Assembly: GCA_015493625.1 (NCBI GenBank)
Contig: WGCT01000063.1
Location: 1 to 9,985, forward strand
DNA from: Draconibacterium sp.
GTDB taxonomy: Bacteria > Bacteroidota > Bacteroidia > Bacteroidales > Prolixibacteraceae
Length of the DNA: 9,985 nucleotides
Direction: 5' to 3'
Of the stretch, positions 1 to 7,101 are shown piece after piece. Position 1 is the stretch's first letter, and each line of letters starts with the position of its first letter. Under the pieces are notes generated by a model. It was given only the letters and a program-made list of their open reading frames with translations. It was not told the DNA's origin and did no database searches. Made by a program: the position numbers and the translations under genes.

Positions 1-190
1 CTATTATAAATTTAAAGAGACAAACGGTTACAGCAGTACCGAAATATCGAAGAAAAGGGAAGCTTTAGAGAATGTACTTGTACCATATAAACTTTCAGAG
101 AATAAGGAGCTTTTTCTCTCATCAGGGTTTAAACATGTTGAGACATTTTTTAGGTGGTATAATTTTAGCGGATTTATCGCAATAAAATAG
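1..190 (+). CDS. cmoA: CmoA-like carboxy-S-adenosylmethionine synthase, C-terminal fragment
   Basis: Reading from base 2, 62 codons stay open to a TAG at 188-190; the 5' part lies outside the window. The fragment contains [16 protein letters not shown], then [15 protein letters not shown] and a final NFSGFIAIK. These line up with what I recall of the C-terminus of E. coli CmoA (FKRANGYSELEISQKR, LENVM, AGFEH, NFGSLVALK), a class I SAM-fold enzyme that makes carboxy-SAM from SAM and prephenate for tRNA wobble-uridine modification. The Arg of the KKR motif appears to align with the Arg that contacts the carboxylate in E. coli CmoA (from memory). No CmoB-like partner is visible here. The next gene starts 6 bases on, so the two are probably cotranscribed. 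A related small-molecule methyltransferase without carboxy-SAM activity remains possible because the SAM-binding half is not visible. Confidence 0.7.
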   Translation, partial: YYKFKETNGYSSTEISKKREALENVLVPYKLSENKELFLSSGFKHVETFFRWYNFSGFIAIK

Positions 191-196
191 ATACAG

Positions 197-913
197 ATGG
201 AACGCATTGGTAACTTATTTTTTAAAACAAGAAACTTTTTGTTCCCTGTTTTTTATGCCATTTTATTTTTACCATTTCCGAGAATTTCAGAAAATTACCT
301 TGCAATGTTTATCATTGGGTTTGTAATTACAACACATGGTCAACTCGTTAGGATGATAACAATTGGGTTGGTATATATTGTCAGGGGAGGTAAAAACAGA
401 CGCATTTATGCCGATGGATTGGTAACAGACGGAATTTTTTCGCATAGCAGAAACCCAATGTATATTGGAAATGTTTTGATGATTGCGGGAATGAGTATTT
501 TATCAAACTCTATTTTTGCGCTCGTAATAATGGTGCCTCTCTTTGTGTTCATTTACCAGGCAATAATAATTGCAGAAGAGAATTACCTGCGTACTAAATT
601 TGGTCGCGGTTACGACGAATACTGCAAAAAGGTAAACAGGTGGTGGCCGAATTTGAAGGGCATTGTAAAAACCTTTAAAGAAAATGGCTTTGACGTGCAA
701 AAAGTTCTTATGAACGAATACAACACTACTTTTCTGTGGACATTTGGGAGCATATTGCTTTTTGCATATAACTATTATTGGAATAGATTTTCGGAAATAT
801 CAATTGAAAGTTCAACCTATTTCCTCGTTATAGCAGCAATATTAATTGTTGTGTATTTTGCCCTACGCTGGTATAAGAAAAGTAAGACACAAAGTTTAAA
901 ATTGAAATTGTAA
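197..913 (+). CDS. Membrane methyltransferase, isoprenylcysteine carboxyl methyltransferase/PEMT-like family
   Basis: This 238-residue protein has the signature of integral-membrane SAM methyltransferases of the ICMT/PEMT (NnrU-like) superfamily: DGLVTDGIFSHSRNPMYIGN at 73-92, then a Glu-Glu pair at 127-128, YLRTKFG at 130-136, YDEYCKKVNRWWP at 139-151. In the family the RNPMY segment and the EE...R/P segment form the SAM pocket at the membrane face. Hydrophobic stretches are at about 14-30, 35-62, 92-126, 177-195 and 206-224, ending in a basic tail. Family members commonly end soon after the R-W-P motif; here about 85 more residues with two further predicted membrane spans follow, which is unusual. 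The start ATG lies 6 bases after the upstream stop, and the signature begins well inside, so this start is favoured. The substrate is unknown; a lipid or prenyl-type acceptor is the family expectation. Confidence 0.75.
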   Translation: MERIGNLFFKTRNFLFPVFYAILFLPFPRISENYLAMFIIGFVITTHGQLVRMITIGLVYIVRGGKNRRIYADGLVTDGIFSHSRNPMYIGNVLMIAGMSILSNSIFALVIMVPLFVFIYQAIIIAEENYLRTKFGRGYDEYCKKVNRWWPNLKGIVKTFKENGFDVQKVLMNEYNTTFLWTFGSILLFAYNYYWNRFSEISIESSTYFLVIAAILIVVYFALRWYKKSKTQSLKLKL

Positions 914-952
914 AATCTACCCTGTTTTAGAGAACAATATATCGTTAAGATA

Positions 953-1852
953 ATGCTAAAAAAGAGTAACATATCTATATTATTGGTTGTACTGTGGGGA
1001 ACATGCTTTTCTCAAGATAGTCTCAATAGTATCCCAAATATTAACCTGTCAACAATTGCTCAGGTTTATCAGGGGAATAGTTACATTACTTTTCCTACTG
1101 ATATTGGAACCATTGAGCCTCTTTGGTTTGAAGGGAATCTGAAACCTAATTTTTATATCAGAAAAAGTAAAAATTCGCGGTTATTGGGGGTAATAACACC
1201 ACAGATTATTATTAGGATGTATCAGGAAGAATCATACCCAGTGAGAACGCCAAGTTATATTCCACAAATTATGGCATATTATTTATTGAGCTCAAAAACA
1301 AACGTTAACAGCTTTAGTTTATTTGGGAAATTTGCGCATCATTCTAACGGTCAAGACGGTGATTTTTTTCTGGAAAACGGAGAGATTAATTTATTAACAG
1401 GAAATTTTTCAACAAATTATTATGAGTTGGGATTAATTAAAACGATTTACAATTCAAGATATAATGCTGTTCAGTTTTTTGGTACATCTATTGAAATTCA
1501 TCCCCCTAATTTTTCGGTGGATGAATTAAATGGTATTTACAGTTATTACCGGTGGAATACAATATTCTCGATTTTTAAAATGCCTCAAAACAGTAATAAG
1601 AAAAAAAAGAGGAATGCAAGTATTTCATTAAAAGGGCAAACAGAATGGATGTTTGGAGATTTAAATAATTGGGATAATTTTTCGTTAAACAGGTTAAACC
1701 TGAGCTTTACATTTTATTATCATCCAAAGTTTTTAGAAGATATTGGATTATTTGCACAAATATATCACGGCTCCGATTATTACAATATATATTTTGACCA
1801 CCAAATAGATGTAATTCGATTTGGAATAATGACAGAAAAATTAAGATTTTAA
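953..1852 (+). CDS. Putative outer-membrane phospholipase A1 (OMPLA/PldA-like)
   Basis: The 299-residue protein starts with a signal peptide (MLKKS then hydrophobic ISILLVVLWGTCF, likely cleaved near residue 20) and ends in a C-terminal Phe, as outer-membrane barrels do. FGKFAHHSNGQDG at 124-136 matches the catalytic H-x-S-N-G motif of OMPLA (E. coli His142, Ser144), giving His129 and Ser131. A later S-T-N at 153-155 can supply the Asn of the His-Ser-Asn triad. The last strands, YHGSDYYNIYFDHQIDVIRFGIM (271-293), resemble the E. coli end HGYGESLIDYN...RVGVG. OMPLA hydrolyses glycerophospholipids in the outer leaflet when it dimerises with calcium. The Ser-to-Asn distance is 24 residues against 12 in E. 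coli, so the turn is longer. A basic NKKKKR patch (215-220) sits in a probable turn. The gene is notably AT-rich. A non-catalytic barrel is the alternative. Confidence 0.6.
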   Translation: MLKKSNISILLVVLWGTCFSQDSLNSIPNINLSTIAQVYQGNSYITFPTDIGTIEPLWFEGNLKPNFYIRKSKNSRLLGVITPQIIIRMYQEESYPVRTPSYIPQIMAYYLLSSKTNVNSFSLFGKFAHHSNGQDGDFFLENGEINLLTGNFSTNYYELGLIKTIYNSRYNAVQFFGTSIEIHPPNFSVDELNGIYSYYRWNTIFSIFKMPQNSNKKKKRNASISLKGQTEWMFGDLNNWDNFSLNRLNLSFTFYYHPKFLEDIGLFAQIYHGSDYYNIYFDHQIDVIRFGIMTEKLRF

Positions 1853-1872
1853 CATTTAACAGATTATAGAAG

Positions 1873-3126
1873 ATGAAAACAAGAGTAATATTATTGATGA
1901 TACTGATGAGTTTTACAAGTCAGTTTTTAATAGCACAACAAGTTGATGTTTCGGGGTTTGTAAGAACTTACGAAGGTGTGAATGTTGAAACCGGAGACTT
2001 CTCCATTATCCAGCAAACATTAAACCTGAATTTTGAGAGGCGGGGCGATAAGGTGGCTTTTAAAGCTAACCCAATGATGTATATGTATAATGCGGATAGT
2101 TTGAGCTTTAACATGCGCGAAATTTATATGGATTTGTATTTCGATAACTTCGATTTACGACTGGGGAAACAGCAAGTTGTTTGGGGAAAAGCCGATGGCG
2201 TATTCATTACCGATATTGTTTCGCCACTCAATTTAACCGAGTTTTTGCTCCCCGATTTCGATGAAATAAGAACCGGGGTGATTGCGGCCAAGTTGGATTA
2301 TTACATTGGTAACGGAACTTTAGAAGCAATCGTAATTCCACAATTTACACCAACTGTTCGTCCTTCTTCTAATTCAATTTGGTACATCGAACCCAATTTT
2401 CCGGCTCCTCCCACTTTCGACTGGAGTAAAAGTACAATCAACCCGTCGTTAGAAAACAGCGAACTGTTTTTAAAATATTCGGCAATGACCTCGAAAGTAG
2501 ATTTTGAGTTAATGGGCGGTTATACCTGGGACGATAATCCTGCCATGCACGTGCAAAAACATTTCGGGAAAGACACAACAACTACACCACCAACGCCCGT
2601 TTTAACAGGATTAACCATTACTCCGCAGCACCACCGCTTATATGTTGCAGGCGGCTCGTTCAGTACCGAAATAAAAGGGGTTATTTTTAGGGGCGAAGGT
2701 GCTTATTATAACGGAAAATATTTTCAAACTGAAGACCCGCTTGCTGTCGATGCACTCATTCAGACAGATTACCTGAATTATGTTTTAGGACTAGACTTTA
2801 GTATTGGCGGAGTGAAAATGAGCGGTCAGTTTATTCAAAAATACATTCTCGATTACAACGATAAAATGGTTGAAAACAGAATAAATAATATGGCTACTGT
2901 TTTGGCTCGTTACGATGCACTGCGCGAAACATTGCATTTCGAACTTTTTTCGTACATCGGATTAACAAACAAAGATGCATTAATTCGTCCGAAAATTACT
3001 TACGATTACGACGATAGTTTTTCTATTCTTCTGGGTAGCAATATTTTTGTGGGCGACCGTGCCGGGCAATTTGGCCAGTACAAAGATAATTCGATGATTT
3101 ATGCAAAAATCAAGTATAATTTCTAA
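1873..3126 (+). CDS. DUF1302-like outer-membrane beta-barrel protein
   Basis: This is a 417-residue protein with a clear signal peptide (MKTR, then a hydrophobic run to FLIA, cleaved before QQVDV at about 21/22) and a C-terminal strand IYAKIKYNF ending in Phe, the usual signal for barrel insertion by BamA. The rest alternates as expected for amphipathic strands. The segment DLRLGKQQVVWGKADGVFI (94-112) followed by DIVSPLNLTEFLLPDFDEIR (114-133) and GTLEAIVIPQFTPT resembles the R-G-x-Q-x-x-W-G ... NP and VxxPxFRP motifs of DUF1302-type channels. A Thr/Pro-rich stretch (about 235-242) is probably an external loop. DUF1302 barrels often accompany RND/MMPL exporters or lipid-export genes, but no inner-membrane transporter is visible here. 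The gene starts 20 bases after the OMPLA-like gene and appears to be last in the operon. Its composition is more GC-rich than the three genes before it. The barrel call is firm; the family call is tentative. Confidence 0.65.
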   Translation: MKTRVILLMILMSFTSQFLIAQQVDVSGFVRTYEGVNVETGDFSIIQQTLNLNFERRGDKVAFKANPMMYMYNADSLSFNMREIYMDLYFDNFDLRLGKQQVVWGKADGVFITDIVSPLNLTEFLLPDFDEIRTGVIAAKLDYYIGNGTLEAIVIPQFTPTVRPSSNSIWYIEPNFPAPPTFDWSKSTINPSLENSELFLKYSAMTSKVDFELMGGYTWDDNPAMHVQKHFGKDTTTTPPTPVLTGLTITPQHHRLYVAGGSFSTEIKGVIFRGEGAYYNGKYFQTEDPLAVDALIQTDYLNYVLGLDFSIGGVKMSGQFIQKYILDYNDKMVENRINNMATVLARYDALRETLHFELFSYIGLTNKDALIRPKITYDYDDSFSILLGSNIFVGDRAGQFGQYKDNSMIYAKIKYNF

Positions 3127-3135
3127 TAATGTCGC

Positions 3136-3161
3136 ATTGGTACACCAGCTTCCGGTGCAAT
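3136..3161 (+). terminator. Weak candidate terminator after the DUF1302-like gene
   Basis: ATTG and CACC pair with GGTG and CAAT (an eight-pair stem with a three-base GTA bulge and a seven-base loop), starting 9 bases after the stop codon and followed by ATTTATTGTT. The position suits the end of the plus-strand operon. The bulged stem and interrupted T-run make it weak. Confidence 0.3.
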
Positions 3162-3252
3162 ATTTATTGTTACTGAGTCGGATTTATGATTTTTAGTCGT
3201 TATTGCATAGCTTTTTTAAGTGAAGCGAACGCAGCCTTGGTTTTTTTGTTTG

Positions 3253-3274
3253 CTTTTTGGGCTAACCCAAAAAG
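3253..3274. repeat. Perfect inverted repeat between convergent genes
   Basis: CTTTTTGGG, loop CTAA, CCCAAAAAG: a perfect 9-bp stem with a 4-base loop between the ends of the DUF1302-like and patatin genes. It could fold in RNA from either strand. Neither direction is followed by a U-run (an A-run follows on the minus strand), so it is not a textbook intrinsic terminator. It may still end or stabilise the patatin transcript, whose stop is 67 bases away, or be part of a dispersed repeat. Confidence 0.5.
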
Positions 3275-3340
3275 TGAGATCATCCCGATAAGGCAAAAGT
3301 AATATCTCAAAATTCTGCACATTGCTTACATCAATCGACA

Positions 3341-5638
3341 TTACAATCCGCGTTTGTTAAACAAAATATACCCGAAATTTAATGTTGTATAAAAAGTACT
3401 GTTCTTTTTATCGTAATAATTTACCATTAAACTAATGGGGCCCACATTGGTTTGATAAACCAGAGCGGCCATTCCCTGAAAATAGAAGTTTTCGAACGGT
3501 TGATTGCTTTTAAATGCTGTGTCGTCGTCGTGGTTTTGCAGCTCCTCAAAAATAGGGGCAAAAGCGTAACCTTCAACCCGTAAATGCATCGCCGAATTAA
3601 TATTGAAAAGCGCACTTAATCCTCCCGCAACATAATTATTCGAATGAAAATTCTCGATAAACAACGATTTGCTGTGCGGTGTAGGATAAAATCCCGGAGC
3701 AGAAAGCTTGGTTGCCCTGTAATTTTGAAACAGATTTTTATTACTTAAAACGCCTTCTAAAGTTTCTCCTAACGTAAATCGTTTTCCCAAATTAAAATAT
3801 TTTGTTGAATGAGCTTTTAATAAAAAATAGCTGTGATTTACGCTTGTTCTCCTTTTCGTACTTAAAGTAGTTCCTGGAATGTCGGTCTCTTTCCCATAAA
3901 TATATTTTGCCGAAACATACCGGTTGGCACCACTTGTAGCAAACTGTTTGTAGTTGAGCGAATAGTTTTCAATACCCAGTTGTGCTACAAAAGCTTCGAA
4001 TGTTGTTTGGTCAGGTTCGTCGTCTTTGTTAAAAACATCGGTTTGATAATAGTTGTCGGACGAGTACAAATAAGTTGTATTTGCAAATACTTTACCGTGT
4101 AATCCGAGTGGAAATCCTATTTCAACCCGATGGTTATTTTCGGTTTGAATAACAAAAGGTGGGCGAACATCTTCGAAAAACAGTTCGGAGCTGCTTGAGA
4201 AAAAATCCCAGCGGTTAAATGTTGAATAACCCGACAGATAAAAGGGGAGTTTTGTGGGATAGTCGATACGTCCTCCAATTTTAAACGAGCTGTAAAATCG
4301 CCCGAAATAGATGTTCGACGATAACCGGTATGCACGACTTTTATAAGTTCTGTAAGCAAAACTTGCAAACCCTTGATTAATAGGTTTTGTTGAAATATTA
4401 CCACCAATATTCACCTCTATTTTGTTTTCGGGAACCACTTTTAAATGCAGGTCGAAATAACCGGTTTTGGCATTGTATCGCGAAATTGGCCTAATCGATT
4501 TAATGTGTTCGTCGGCAATAAGTTTAAAGTACTCTCTTTTAAATTCCGAAAGGGTAATTACGTGCCGGTTATGTTTTATCGACTGAATAATAAATTTCCG
4601 TTGCATCGGGTCTTTTACTCCTTGAACCTGAATATTTTGAAAAAGTATTTCCGGTTTTTTTGCATTGAAAAGTGCTCTTTTTTTTGTGAGTACCGATGTT
4701 GGTTCTCTTCTTTTAATTCTGGTTTTTATGCTGTCAATCATCAGCTCGGCAGTTTTTGTCCCTGCTTCTAAAATCGAATTTATTTTCTGGAAATCTAATA
4801 AACTCACATTATCGAATTTTGTTGTGAGAAGAATTCCCTCTTTTGCAGAAATTTTATAGTCGGTAGGGCGCATAATCAGATTCGATATTTGTTGACGAAG
4901 GTCGTCGGAGTCGGCTTCTTTTAATCCTTTGGCAACTTTATGTCCAATTATTATATCGGGTTTAAAAGATTGCTTCATAATATCGTGTGGAAAATTATTC
5001 AGAATTCCACCATCGAAAAGCAATTTGTCATCAATCTCAATGGGCTTAAAATAGAACGGAACAGTCATCGATGCACGAATGGCTTCACCCAAATCTCCTT
5101 TTTTCAGAACTACCGGTTTTCCGCTATTTATATCGGCAGCAATACAAAAAAACGGAACCATTAAACTGTCGAAATTGTATTTGCAGGCTGCATTTGTGGC
5201 TGCCATAATCTCCATAAAAGCAAAGTCCATCTGCTCTTCGGGAATTATGTTTGTAGGCGGAATAAGTTTTAGTTTATCGTCTTTCTTTTTTATACGAAGC
5301 TGAATCCACGAAGGCTGTGTTTCGGGTTGCTTAAAATAGTAGCGAAATTCTTTTTGTATTTTTCCGGTTGACCAGAAATAAAAATCATCTGACCGAAAAA
5401 GCTCTTCCATTTGGTCGGGAGTATATCCGGCGGCATACAATGCACCAACAATAGCACCTATCGATGTGCCTGCAATATAATCAATTGGTATATTGTTCTC
5501 TTCTAAAACACGAATTACGCTAATGTGTGCCAGACCTTTTGCGCCGCCGCCACTTAAAACTAAACCTACCGATTGGGCATCGGCTTGCCGGACAATGAAA
5601 AGCAAAATTAAAAATAGGAGTGTGAGTTTTCTGTTCAT
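3341..5638 (-). CDS. Patatin-like phospholipase with POTRA-like region and C-terminal barrel (type Vd secretion)
   Basis: Using the start at 5638 the protein has 765 residues. A signal peptide (MNRK, LTLLFLILLFIV, cleaved near ADA/Q at 21/22) is followed by a complete patatin domain: SGGGAKG (29-35, oxyanion loop), GTSIG (57-61, nucleophile Ser59) and DGG (209-211, Asp209), forming the Ser-Asp dyad. About 330-403 (ILFQNIQVQG... to LHLKVVPE) looks like one POTRA domain, and 405-765 is rich in alternating strands like a 16-stranded barrel. Type Vd proteins (PlpD, FplA) have this order, with the lipase carried to the cell surface. An in-frame ATG at 5707 would add 23 residues before the signal peptide and would lie upstream of the candidate promoter at 5665-5672, so the inner start is preferred. 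The last residues (FNKRGL) do not end in an aromatic, slightly unusual for a barrel. Lipid specificity cannot be read. Confidence 0.87.
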   Translation of the reverse strand: MNRKLTLLFLILLFIVRQADAQSVGLVLSGGGAKGLAHISVIRVLEENNIPIDYIAGTSIGAIVGALYAAGYTPDQMEELFRSDDFYFWSTGKIQKEFRYYFKQPETQPSWIQLRIKKKDDKLKLIPPTNIIPEEQMDFAFMEIMAATNAACKYNFDSLMVPFFCIAADINSGKPVVLKKGDLGEAIRASMTVPFYFKPIEIDDKLLFDGGILNNFPHDIMKQSFKPDIIIGHKVAKGLKEADSDDLRQQISNLIMRPTDYKISAKEGILLTTKFDNVSLLDFQKINSILEAGTKTAELMIDSIKTRIKRREPTSVLTKKRALFNAKKPEILFQNIQVQGVKDPMQRKFIIQSIKHNRHVITLSEFKREYFKLIADEHIKSIRPISRYNAKTGYFDLHLKVVPENKIEVNIGGNISTKPINQGFASFAYRTYKSRAYRLSSNIYFGRFYSSFKIGGRIDYPTKLPFYLSGYSTFNRWDFFSSSSELFFEDVRPPFVIQTENNHRVEIGFPLGLHGKVFANTTYLYSSDNYYQTDVFNKDDEPDQTTFEAFVAQLGIENYSLNYKQFATSGANRYVSAKYIYGKETDIPGTTLSTKRRTSVNHSYFLLKAHSTKYFNLGKRFTLGETLEGVLSNKNLFQNYRATKLSAPGFYPTPHSKSLFIENFHSNNYVAGGLSALFNINSAMHLRVEGYAFAPIFEELQNHDDDTAFKSNQPFENFYFQGMAALVYQTNVGPISLMVNYYDKKNSTFYTTLNFGYILFNKRGL

Positions 5639-5664
5639 AGTTGTTTTCTGCTTTCTGTTGTGTT

Positions 5665-5672
5665 CAAAATTA
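5665..5672 (-). promoter_or_regulatory. Candidate -7 promoter box of the patatin gene
   Basis: On the minus strand this reads TAATTTTG, an exact fit to the Bacteroidota TAnnTTTG box. It lies 27 bases before the chosen ATG at 5638, implying a leader of about 20 bases. No clear TTTG partner is seen about 20 bases further upstream, so the support is partial. Confidence 0.4.
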
Positions 5673-5774
5673 CAAAAACAGGTTGGATAATTTATTTTAA
5701 TTAACATAAAAAATTAGTGTGTTTTAGAAATTTAGGGGACTGCTGGCAACTCAATCTATTAATCGAAAGAATTA

Positions 5775-5793
5775 CTCGAGGTTCTGCCTCGGG
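5775..5793. repeat. Short hairpin in the divergent intergenic region
   Basis: CTCGAGG and CCTCGGG form a seven-pair stem (one T-G wobble) around the loop TTCTG. It is more GC-rich than its surroundings. It lies upstream of both flanking genes, so it terminates neither; it overlaps the end of the possible decayed reading frame. Confidence 0.35.
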
Positions 5794-6003
5794 ATTTCAT
5801 ATATTCTTCCCTGAATTTCATGGGAGACATCATCCGTCAGTTGACAGGTGACAAAGTGGTGAAATAAAGAAAATTCGATTTTAGCCTCTTTGCCCGAAAA
5901 AAGTTGATGTAATACTTTCTGGCATTGCCACGCTGATAGTCAACTTTAAGAATTTTCTTAATTACCCGGTGAAAATACAAATGGCAGATTTAAAATATTT
6001 GTG

Positions 6004-6011
6004 TAGATTTG
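6004..6011 (+). promoter_or_regulatory. Candidate -7 promoter box of the alpha/beta hydrolase gene
   Basis: TAGATTTG is an exact TAnnTTTG box 77 bases before the ATG at 6089, implying a leader of about 70 bases that is very AT-rich. No clear -33 TTTG is present at the usual 19-21 base spacing, so this is a moderate candidate only. Confidence 0.33.
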
Positions 6012-6088
6012 AAAACGCACAACAATTTAAATGTAGTTTTAAAGTGTGTTTTTTAATCTGTTTTGTTTAAATTATTAACTATATCGAT

Positions 6089-7096
6089 ATGAGAAAGATT
6101 AAACGTTTTTTAGGAGCTGTTGTTTTGCTCGCAATAGTGGTCTATTTATTTGGCCCAAAACCCGAAAAAGCAAAAATGAGTAACGATTTACCCACCATTT
6201 CGGGAAGTATTGCCAACATTGAAAATTATGTGAAAAAGAACGACGCAGGCTTGCAAATTAAACCCGATAATGAGACCCGGATAATTTGGGCAAACGATTC
6301 GGTAAAAGAACGTACCAAATACTGTGTTTTATATCTGCATGGTTTTTCGGCATCGTGGTACGAAGGGTATCCGGCTCACGTAAAGTTTGCCAAAAAGTTT
6401 GGCTTTAATTTATATATTCCGCGCCTTGCTTCGCACGGAATTGTTACCGACGACCCTTTAATTGATATGACACCCGACCGGTTATGGGAGTCGGCAAAGC
6501 AGGGATTGATGGTAGCGCGGGCATTAGGGAAAAAGGTAATTATTATGGGAACATCGACCGGAGGAACACTTGCCTTGCAACTGGCTGCGGTCTTTCCTGA
6601 ATATGTCGACGCATTAATTTTATATTCGCCAAATGTACGTATAAACGAACCCGGATCGTTTTTGCTCTCAAAACCCTGGGGTTTGCAGATAGGACGTAAA
6701 ATTGTTGGCGGAAAGTACCGCATTACCAACGACGATTTCGACTCGAAAGATTGCCAGTACTGGAATTGCAAGTACAGAATGGAAGCCGTTGTTTATTTGC
6801 AGCAGCTTGTCGATTTAACAATGAATAAAGAGACTTTTAAACGGGTTACTGCACCCGTATTTCTTGGGTATTATTATAAAGATGAAAAACATCAGGACGA
6901 AACTGTTAAAGTAAGTGCCGAATTAAAAATGTTTAAACAACTGGGAACTCAGCCCGGCAATAAACGAAAAGTTGCTTTCCCCGATGCAGGCAACCATGTA
7001 ATTGGCTGCGAGTTAACATCGGGGTGCGTTGAGCAAGTAGTTGCAGAAACCGAAAAGTTTGGAACCGAAATTCTAAAACTTAAACCTGTGGAATAA
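6089..7096 (+). CDS. Membrane-anchored alpha/beta hydrolase (serine esterase/lipase-like)
   Basis: The 335-residue protein begins with a basic MRKIKR and a hydrophobic segment (8-21), a likely uncleaved anchor or signal peptide that places the enzyme outside the inner membrane. YLHGFSASW (82-90) is the HGF oxyanion motif. GTSTGG (154-159) is the nucleophile elbow with Ser156. FPDAGNHVIGC (298-307) carries the catalytic His303. The acid is probably in YYYKDEKHQDE (261-271; Asp265 is the best candidate), just after the strand APVFLGYYY. Four cysteines (222, 227, 307, 313) in the cap and near the His could form disulfides, in keeping with an exported protein. The fold is typical of carboxylesterases and monoacylglycerol-lipase-like enzymes; the substrate cannot be read. 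The gene is monocistronic as far as seen and ends 5 bases from the convergent pgl gene. Confidence 0.8.
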   Translation: MRKIKRFLGAVVLLAIVVYLFGPKPEKAKMSNDLPTISGSIANIENYVKKNDAGLQIKPDNETRIIWANDSVKERTKYCVLYLHGFSASWYEGYPAHVKFAKKFGFNLYIPRLASHGIVTDDPLIDMTPDRLWESAKQGLMVARALGKKVIIMGTSTGGTLALQLAAVFPEYVDALILYSPNVRINEPGSFLLSKPWGLQIGRKIVGGKYRITNDDFDSKDCQYWNCKYRMEAVVYLQQLVDLTMNKETFKRVTAPVFLGYYYKDEKHQDETVKVSAELKMFKQLGTQPGNKRKVAFPDAGNHVIGCELTSGCVEQVVAETEKFGTEILKLKPVE

Positions 7097-7101
7097 ACCG
7101 C

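Larger units (their letters stand above)
5639..6088. other. Divergent intergenic region with no convincing gene; possible decayed element
   Basis: The 450 bases between the divergent patatin and hydrolase genes hold candidate promoters at both ends. In the middle, two minus-strand frames are open without a plausible start: 5840-5989 (50 codons, e.g. KKILKVDYQRGNARKYY, stop at 5837-5839) and 5775-5939 (55 codons ending GRIYEIPRQNLE, stop at 5772-5774). They overlap each other, so at most one was ever coding. Small inverted repeats at 5946-5961 (TTAAGAA-TT-TTCTTAA) and 5920-5930 (TGGCA-T-TGCCA) also lie here. The pieces look like the remnant of a longer gene or a dispersed repeat, but I cannot identify the parent and no terminal repeats or target duplication are visible. 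Confidence 0.45.

Noticed and set aside
953..1030. Lipoprotein signal at the LWGTC of the OMPLA-like protein
   Set aside because: The residues before Cys18 (W, G, T) do not fit the lipobox; an ordinary signal peptide cleaved slightly later is more likely.
3253..3274. Intrinsic terminator for the patatin transcript
   Set aside because: The stem is perfect but no U-run follows in either direction; kept only as an inverted repeat.
4445..4771. 108-codon plus-strand open frame
   Set aside because: Antisense to the POTRA-like part of the patatin gene; the composition is that of a shadow frame.
5639..5707. N-terminal extension of the patatin gene to an ATG at 5707
   Set aside because: The added 23 residues have no signal-peptide character and would bury the evident signal peptide that begins at 5638; the extension also spans the candidate promoter box.
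5946..5961. TTAAGAA-TT-TTCTTAA as a regulator operator
   Set aside because: Short AT-only-like palindromes are expected by chance in such AT-rich DNA, and it is about 130-310 bases from both starts with no regulator gene nearby.
6376..6771. 131-codon minus-strand open frame
   Set aside because: It lies wholly antisense to the well-supported alpha/beta hydrolase, covers its nucleophile region, and has no recognisable motif.
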